Shown here: in pieces, positions 57,557-64,000 of the stretch
Layout: each line of letters opens with the position of its first letter
Position numbering within the stretch: the first letter of the stretch is position 1
Assembly: GCF_033807715.1 (NCBI RefSeq)
Contig: NC_084587.1
Span: forward strand, 26,837,017 to 26,901,016
DNA from: Cololabis saira
Lineage: Eukaryota > Chordata > Actinopteri > Beloniformes > Belonidae
Reading direction: 5' to 3'
DNA: 64,000 bases
Notes under the pieces: model-generated
What the model saw: only the letters and a program-made list of their open reading frames with translations
What the model was told of the DNA's origin: nothing
Databases searched by the model: none
Translations under genes and position numbers: made by a program

Positions 57557-58355
57557 AGTTCTCAATAAGGTTCACAATTTTATGGACGAGCCACCAATTC
57601 TTATGTTTCAGATCATTGGGGCACAAAATCAAATGGAAAAGGAACAGGGGCTGGGAAAAGTAAAAGTTTAAAAAAATATATATTTAAAAAGATATTGACA
57701 TAAAGAGCCTCACAGCCAGTATTAATGGCTGAATAGTGAGCAGCAGAACTATTGGTGAGTTGTCTTACGAAACAAAAAACTCACAGCAGCAAATTAGCAT
57801 GACTGTCATGCCAAAAAACCTGCATGTAAATCGAGCAAAACCTTTTTTTTTTATTTCTGCAGCGGTGAGTTATCAGATTGTGTTGCTTCAAGGCTTAAAT
57901 ATAAGCTCCACTGTTTACATTGTTTAATCTATGAGTGGCGATTATGGTAAACATGTGTCCTGCGTCTTACAATATGTAGAGAACGTTATTTGGCAAGCTG
58001 TATAACTTTATATTATATATACTGCAAACTGGAATGAGGAGAGCCGTTGTTCACCCCACAACCTTCAGTAATGCTGTTGATTCTTAAAACACAAACATAA
58101 AAAAAGAGTGTAATGATACATGATTTGGTAGTAATGATAATGCCACCAAATAAATTATTCTTCCCGACCTAAACTTCTGACAGGAATGCCCAATGTTTTT
58201 TGTTTTTTGTTTTTTGCTAATTTTTTGTTTAGATAAGCGGTTTTTCATGTATATTTATATTCATTATCCTATTCAAATTGATCTACTTGAGCGGGGAGAT
58301 ACGGAGGAGTGCTGTGCTCACGCTTTCGCTTTCAATTACACATTGATTGGGATTT
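57557..58355. other. No feature recognised
   Basis: About 800 bp without motifs. Confidence 0.5.
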
Positions 58356-58494
58356 TCAAATAAAAATGTGCGTGGATTTGGCCCTATGTACAGGTTTGAA
58401 CATTTGATTTTTTTTTCGTTGTTTTTTGCGTTGGCAAGATTTCTGCGCAAGGACTATGATGAAATCCACATATTTTTTGTACATGAGGCCCCTG
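58356..58494 (+). repeat. Right end of a family G transposon
   Basis: It finishes GTACATGAGGCCCCTG (58,479-58,494) with TTTCTGCGCAAGGACTATGA upstream, paralleling the right end of the element at 53,466-54,746 (TTTCTGCGCAAGCAAGC...GATGAGGCCCC). The left end is not identified. Confidence 0.5.
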
Positions 58495-59247
58495 GCGCTT
58501 TAAAACTACCTTTAACTTCCTATGGTATCCGTCTGATTTTACTTTTACTAACTACCCAGAAGTGTGGCACAATCTACAGCGAAACTAGCCTACTGACAAA
58601 AAAGTACATGTATATGTCATTATAAGTCATATTATAAAGTACTTATGAGAATATTGCCTGCTGTACTTGACATGACATAAATTTCAAGAGAGCAGTGTGT
58701 ATGTGTCCATTCCTGAGTCAGTATTTGTGTGCTTGATGGTTACTGGAGGTTAATATACGCCTGGTGTAACGAGAGGGAAATTGCTGTACGCTGCTAAGCC
58801 CTGAGGCTAAAACAGCACAGTTATGATGAACAGGAATTTTACAAAGCCTTCAGTTTAGGAGCTGCCACACGCACAAACACAAAAACACATGCTTTCAAGT
58901 GCAGAAAGATTTTCTTAGGATATACACATGTATACCGCACAGGTACACATTGAGAGGAATCCCCTCTATCATTTTATGTTCAGACAATGAGTCTGTCCGC
59001 TTTTGGAATATGTTTGCAAGTGTACGTGCTTGTTGCGTGTCTGTGTTATTGTATGAGTGGAGCTGTCACAGAGCAAGCTGTCCCATCTCTCATCATTGTG
59101 TGGTCATAGGGTCACGATGAGAGGCATAGTGAGTGCTGGCAGCTGGATGTCGTGGCAGATAAAAAACCCTGTCAGATGGAGACAGAACCTGTCCTTGGGT
59201 GCTTTTGTTGGTACATGCATGTATTTGTTTGTGTGCATGTGTGTGTT

Positions 59248-59278
<31 letters not shown>

Positions 59279-60182
59279 AAGAGAGAGACAGACTGATAAA
59301 TGTGTAAGTCTGCTAAGCAGATAAGACTATAAGAACCTGATTGAAAGCAATCTAAAAGGTCAAAGTAAAGAGTCAAATTAAACAGCTGAGAAGTCTCTGC
59401 TCAGTGAGGTATAGTCATACATATGTGTGTAAATACCAGTAAACACACATTAGGAAGACAATAAAATCAACAACACCGTATTTCAGTTTAACAATGGTGA
59501 ATGTTCCAATTAGGTTGTAGTGAGCTAAAGATCCTCTAAGCACAGCTTTTAAAAAGTGTGCTCTTGTGCATCCTGTGTAGGCATCTCGGTATATTTGTGT
59601 GTATTTGTGTTTGTGCATGCTTGAGTGTGTTCGCGAGATGTATTTCTACTATGTCATCTATCTTTGTCTTGCCTGCGCTCTTGCATTCACAGTAAGATTG
59701 CAGCTTATTACCTGTCTCCGCTGGGCTGTCCCAAAGGGTGGCCTTTGGATATTGCTGCTCAGGGAGCTGCAGAGTGGAGGTCACACAGTAGCAACACAGG
59801 AGGGCTTCCTATACCTGCATAATGATATTTTTACTGCTTTCACATTATATTATTTTAGTTTGCCTTTTCCACTGTTGAGACTATCAACTTACTTTACAAT
59901 ATATTCTTGCTATTACAAATAGATTGTTGGAACAATACATGGGTGTAGTTTTGGTTTAAAAAGTGGGGTCGACACAGGACGGGGAGTTGGGGTCCTCTGG
60001 CAGATGAAAAAGGGAAACTTCATTCAGTGCATTTCTACATTCATTGGGACTATAGTTCCACAAAATCAACAACATAATTATGCTGGACACATTCATATAT
60101 TCTACTAGAAAGCATGGTTCTAAAATATTCATGAGAAAATGCTGTCCTACATTCTGCATTATTAAATGGAAGGGCAAAAGAT
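58495..60182. other. No gene recognised; GT/GA microsatellite
   Basis: About 1.7 kb. (GT)n(GA)n at 59,231-59,290. No coding motifs. Confidence 0.55.
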
Positions 60183-60425
60183 CAGGGGCCTTTTGTACAA
60201 AGAGTGCGTGGATTTTTCCGTGAATCCTTGTGCATAAATCTTGACATGTTCAAAACTGAGCGTACGCCCAAATTAATGCACATTTCATATTAACATCATA
60301 TCCAACGTGAAATTGAACACGGATACGGGAGCACGACACGTCCCCGTCTCCTCCCTCAAGTATCGTATTTTTTTAAAATATGTAACGCTAATGTGTGACA
60401 TGGCTCCTCAGAGCAACTAAACTGT
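60183..60425 (+). repeat. Left end of a family G-like transposon
   Basis: CAGGGGCCTTTTGTACAAAG then GTGCGTGGATTT and GCGTACGC resembles the ends of family G (gtgcgtggattt also occurs at 58,366). It is followed directly by a SINE, so the right part is displaced or missing. Confidence 0.45.
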
Positions 60426-60432
60426 GACGTAC

Positions 60433-60711
60433 AGGAAGGTGGCTCAGTTGGTAGAGCGTTCGCCCATGAACCTGAAGGTCAGTGGTTCAAACCCTAGTTC
60501 CTCCTGTGTCCACCAAAGTGTCCTTGGGCAAGACACTGAATCCCCTGGTTGCTCCCGGTTGTCAGGCCAGCGCCGTTGTGTATGGCAGCTCCGCCGTCAA
60601 CCGGTGTGTGAATGTGTGCGTGTGTCGGTGAACGTCTACAGTGTAAAGCGCTTTGGGGCTGTAGGAGTACAGCTGGAAAGCGCTATATAAGTGTAAGCCA
60701 TTTACCATTTA
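60433..60711 (+). mobile_element. tRNA-derived SINE with L2-like tail
   Basis: The A box GTGGCTCAGTTGGTAGAGCG and B box AGTGGTTCAAACCC are at tRNA spacing. The body has the conserved TCCTTGGGCAAGACACTGAA block. The tail GAAAGCGCTATATAAGTG with CCATTTACCATTT is an L2-type 3' end. The body is uninterrupted. No clear target duplication. It is transcribed by RNA polymerase III if active and has no coding role. Confidence 0.82.
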
Positions 60712-63035
60712 CTTATCTCCAGACCAACCAGACCTGGTCGTATTTTGAAACTGTGACTGGTAACGGTTGGACAGATGAATATTTGTGATGTACCACCAAA
60801 TTCAAAAGTATAAAGCCATATCGTGTTCACTTCCCACTTGTTGAGGAACAAAATAACTGTTTTGAGGAAAATGTGTTCATATACTGTATATTCTTGATTT
60901 ATTTATCCTTTTTAAACCTTTGTTTAGCACATCACTTTTTGTTTCCCGTTTGCCCAGACACACCAGTGTTGGTGAACCATCCTTTCAAGAGTTTTGCTTG
61001 GCCCTCTGGGCAACAGCGGCTCACATTCAAAGAGAGAACTGATCAAAGAACCAGCTCAAATGCGAGTTAGACACTTGATGACCCAGCACAAAATTCGGTG
61101 TGGCTTGTTTAATTACACCCTATTACAAGTACAAACGTGTTTTACATGTGGGCTCATGAATATACACGTACATCCGTTTCTTTGTCTCTTTTTTACATGC
61201 TTTCTTTAGGCCTTCTGTAAACAAGAAAATAGAGGGTTGAATTTTTGTGAACCTTATTGAGGAAAAGAAAACCCCGTTGGGGGTTTTGCATTTGTCTGCC
61301 TCTTGTGCGGAGTAAAATGTTGTCTCTGTCACCAAAGGTGTGCCTTTCACACCTACGCAGCGCCAGTGATGGTGACATGCTGTATATGCTGCAGTCTGTT
61401 TAACAGGTCCCGGGAGACATGATGGTTTGCTAAAAGCTTGAGCAGTGCAGCACTGGTATCTCTCCACATCAAGTCTTTATTGTTAGGGAAAATGAGACTG
61501 CCTGATTTTTCTCTGTATGTGTTTTTTATTTTTCTCCTCTTCATTTGACTTCTCTGACACGGTATTTTGTGTATAAAACATTTCCTGTGGTCATGTTTGA
61601 CCTCTGTGGAAAATAAGCCCCACCTATATGAGGAGAAAGTCCTCTATTGGACAAAAAAAGCAGTGTACGCTTGAGGGTTATAGGTTTTTGCTTTATAAAA
61701 AAATGTTCCATTCATTCAAACTTTTGCTTTTCTAGTTTTACATTTTATAGCTTTGACATATCAAATAGATCAAATATGTCACTGCTGTCCATCATAGAAT
61801 GATTCTTTAAGTGTACAATAGCAGATCAAATCAACATGTTAATACACCTAGCTTCTGTATAAGTATACCTTAAAAGTTGGGATCAAGACAATTAATTATG
61901 TTAGAAAAAAGCTTTCAATTTATAACTTTCTTGGAAATGTTGTGCTTTACAGATTATATTCTAAGAAATACAAAACAATGACCTTTTGGGTTCTGCTGCA
62001 AAGTTTTCACCTTTTGAAATACAGTGATATACATTGCACTTTGCTAAGCTGTGGGTAGGCATCTTACTGTGATGCATAAATTAATTATTGCACTGTACAT
62101 TCATCATGATTAAGTTTGTGGTAAATTACATTTCCTGTATAAGATGTCATGTATTAGAAGCAGCTTTAATAATTCACTTATAATCCTAAAAAAAGAAATC
62201 TTTTCAAAACAAATAACTGTTTCTGCAGCTATGTGAGGAGTGACAGATGCACCCACAAGGCCACATCAATTATTCACTTAAGCTAAGCTAATGTTATACT
62301 TTTTTAACATGCAAATTTCCTATGCTTGGAGGAGTTCTTGCTTTAAGTTTTAAGTTCTTGTGTCAGATTTAAGTCCTTAGAAAGCATGTCTTCTTAAATC
62401 GATGTATGTTTCCCTAAAATGTTGACTTTTACATCCCATAACATTGCAGACCCTCTTGTTAACAGACCTGACATATTCTTTCCATAGGCCCAAGATAACT
62501 ACATATGAAATACACCATATGCCACTACTGTCCCAGACTGTTCAAAGATGGCTCCATACTTGCCAGCCATCTATTTGCTGAGGGGCCATGGAAGAGAAAC
62601 TGATCTATTTATCCCCATCCCCTTGTGTGAAATATGGAGGAATACCATGCCAAACACAGTGGAAATAAAGGATGGCAACAAATTAATGAATAGCTCGATC
62701 TGTCGAACGTGCAAACTATTTTGTTTAACCATTTAAACTCAGGGCAATATTTTTAGACCTATGCTCAAAAATGACATCCAAAATAAACAGATGTTCTCTG
62801 CCTCTGCAAGTTATACATGATTGATTTTGGTAGCAAAATAAAGGAGAGATTGTGATCTTTACTGTAGATGTGGAATTTTAAATATTTACTTGTTTAAATG
62901 AAGCTGGAACACAACAAAAAACATTAGATTTAATTTCCATTTAAAAGAACCCCCTGATTTTTGAAATCCCCCTTATAATGATGCTGTTTCCTCAAATTTT
63001 CCCTATTGTATCTGTAGGAATTTTTCTGTTTTTTT
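60712..63035. other. About 2.3 kb without recognisable genes
   Basis: AT-rich and unique-looking; short frames only. Confidence 0.55.
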
Positions 63036-63700
63036 TTCTGACGAAACAAGGGCCTTTTTGCCCCCCTAAACGTGCCCCAAAAGTCACCAAATTTTCCATG
63101 CAAGCCAGGACTGGCGAAAAATGTGATATTTAATGGTTTGCATTAATGGGCGTGGCCTAATGGCTCAGAAGCGCCCCCTAGAAAACTCCGTGCCTAAAGC
63201 CCCAAAATACGGTTTGACGTACATGCACAAAAATCGGTACACACCCGTATCATGCCGTAACTTAAAGAAAAGTCTCCGGCCAAACCCGAACAGGAAGTCG
63301 GCCATTTTGAATTAATCGTGTAATTTTGCCACAATTTATGCCATTTCTTCGGCCGTTAATGCAGCCCGAACCGTAATGTGCACATTACTTTTCTCAGTCA
63401 AAAGCGTTACCGTGGCGACGATAGATGCCAAAAAGCGCGCCCCCCCTTCATCTGATTGGTCCATATTTGATAGTTCCTACTTTCTGCCATCACTTTTGAT
63501 TGGTTTGATATAGAGTTGTGGGTGGTGTCATCGGACCCGGTTTTGAGTCCTTGACCATAGTTGGTGCAAATTAGCCCCGCCCCTTCTGATTGGTCAATAT
63601 ATGATAGTTCCTATTTTCTGCAATAACTTTTGAATGGTTTGACATAAAGAGAGTTTTGAGTCCTTGACCTTTATTGGTGAAAATTGCACGCGCGAAGGCC
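63036..63700 (+). repeat. Unclassified dispersed repeat R1, copy B
   Basis: Uninterrupted copy of the repeat at 749-1103 plus 2738-2935. It extends further right and contains an internal approximate duplication: a block from TCTGATTGGTC through TTTTGA-TGGTTTGA to GAGTCCTTGACC occurs at about 63,450-63,560 and again at 63,578-63,670. No TIR, poly-A or coding motif was found. Confidence 0.7.
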
Positions 63701-64000
63701 TGTTCATGGCTGGCACGTTATTATTTGTATTGAAGTATGAGTCCCAACTTTCTTCAGAATGTGTTTTTGGCCCAAAGTGCAAATCAGTGTATATTCACAA
63801 ATGGAATTAAGTTTACTGTATCTAAAGAACAAAGACAAAATCAGTGATCAGTGCATGAACCACTACCATTTATTTATGTATTACCTTACAAGCTAGTTCA
63901 ACCTTTTCCAATTTTCTAGTTGTATTATAAAATAGTATTTTTCCTTAATTATGTGTTCATGATTCCATTTTATTAGCTGTTGAGCATTTTAGGCATCCTA
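63701..64000. other. No feature recognised
   Basis: AT-rich sequence to the window end. Confidence 0.5.

Noticed and set aside
60433..60711. Possible tRNA gene
   Set aside because: A and B boxes are present but the sequence lacks a full cloverleaf and continues into a SINE body and L2-type tail.

Overview
The window looks like nuclear DNA of a ray-finned (teleost) fish. It is AT-rich and dense in CA/TG, TA and GA microsatellites. It carries the mobile-element mix typical of teleosts: Tc1/mariner, hAT, PIF/Harbinger-type and TTAA-target DNA transposons, L2/Rex1-like and Rex3/RTE-like LINEs, tRNA-derived SINEs, and small Gypsy-like LTR elements. I could not support any host protein-coding exon, tRNA, rRNA or CRISPR array. 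The 64 kb is most simply read as intergenic DNA or the inside of a very large intron.

Layout. 1-667: right-hand end of a Harbinger-type element coding for a Myb/SANT-like protein. 749-2935: an unclassified repeat (R1) split by a complete Tc1 element with a broken transposase. 4.5-5.8 kb: retroposon tails and a dispersed repeat (R2). 6.6-8.3 kb: a hAT element keeping a BED zinc finger, lodged in TA repeats. 8.3-13.2 kb: no recognisable features. 13.2-14.9 kb: a decayed LINE. 15,111-16,351: a short LTR retrotransposon with both LTRs, primer-binding site and target duplication. 20.6-21.3 kb: a Harbinger-like element (H2). 22.4-22.6 kb: an LTR fragment. 23,899-25,320: a complete second copy of the Myb-bearing element. 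26.2-27.4 kb: a TTAA-flanked element. 29.6-30.7 kb: a hAT element with an exact 8-bp duplication. 31.9-32.4 kb: a 5'-truncated Rex3/RTE copy. 34.2-39.4 kb: a LINE fragment, two more TTAA-family copies, two fold-back MITEs and a solo LTR. 40.4-43.6 kb: an L2-type LINE split by H2, itself split by a MITE and a solo LTR. 43.6-49.9 kb: mostly unique sequence. 49.9-60.7 kb: hAT-like elements and SINEs, one SINE split by another transposon. 63.0-63.7 kb: the second R1 copy.

No genes act together here as a pathway. The informative content is transposon archaeology. Several insertions can be dated relative to one another because a second uninterrupted copy, or a target duplication, gives the empty site. 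The most interesting items are the Myb-carrying Harbinger-type pair, the four-element nest at 40.4-43.6 kb, the TTAA family with five consistent ends, the fold-back MITE family at five loci, and the miniature LTR element. I found no convincing new biological system beyond these families.
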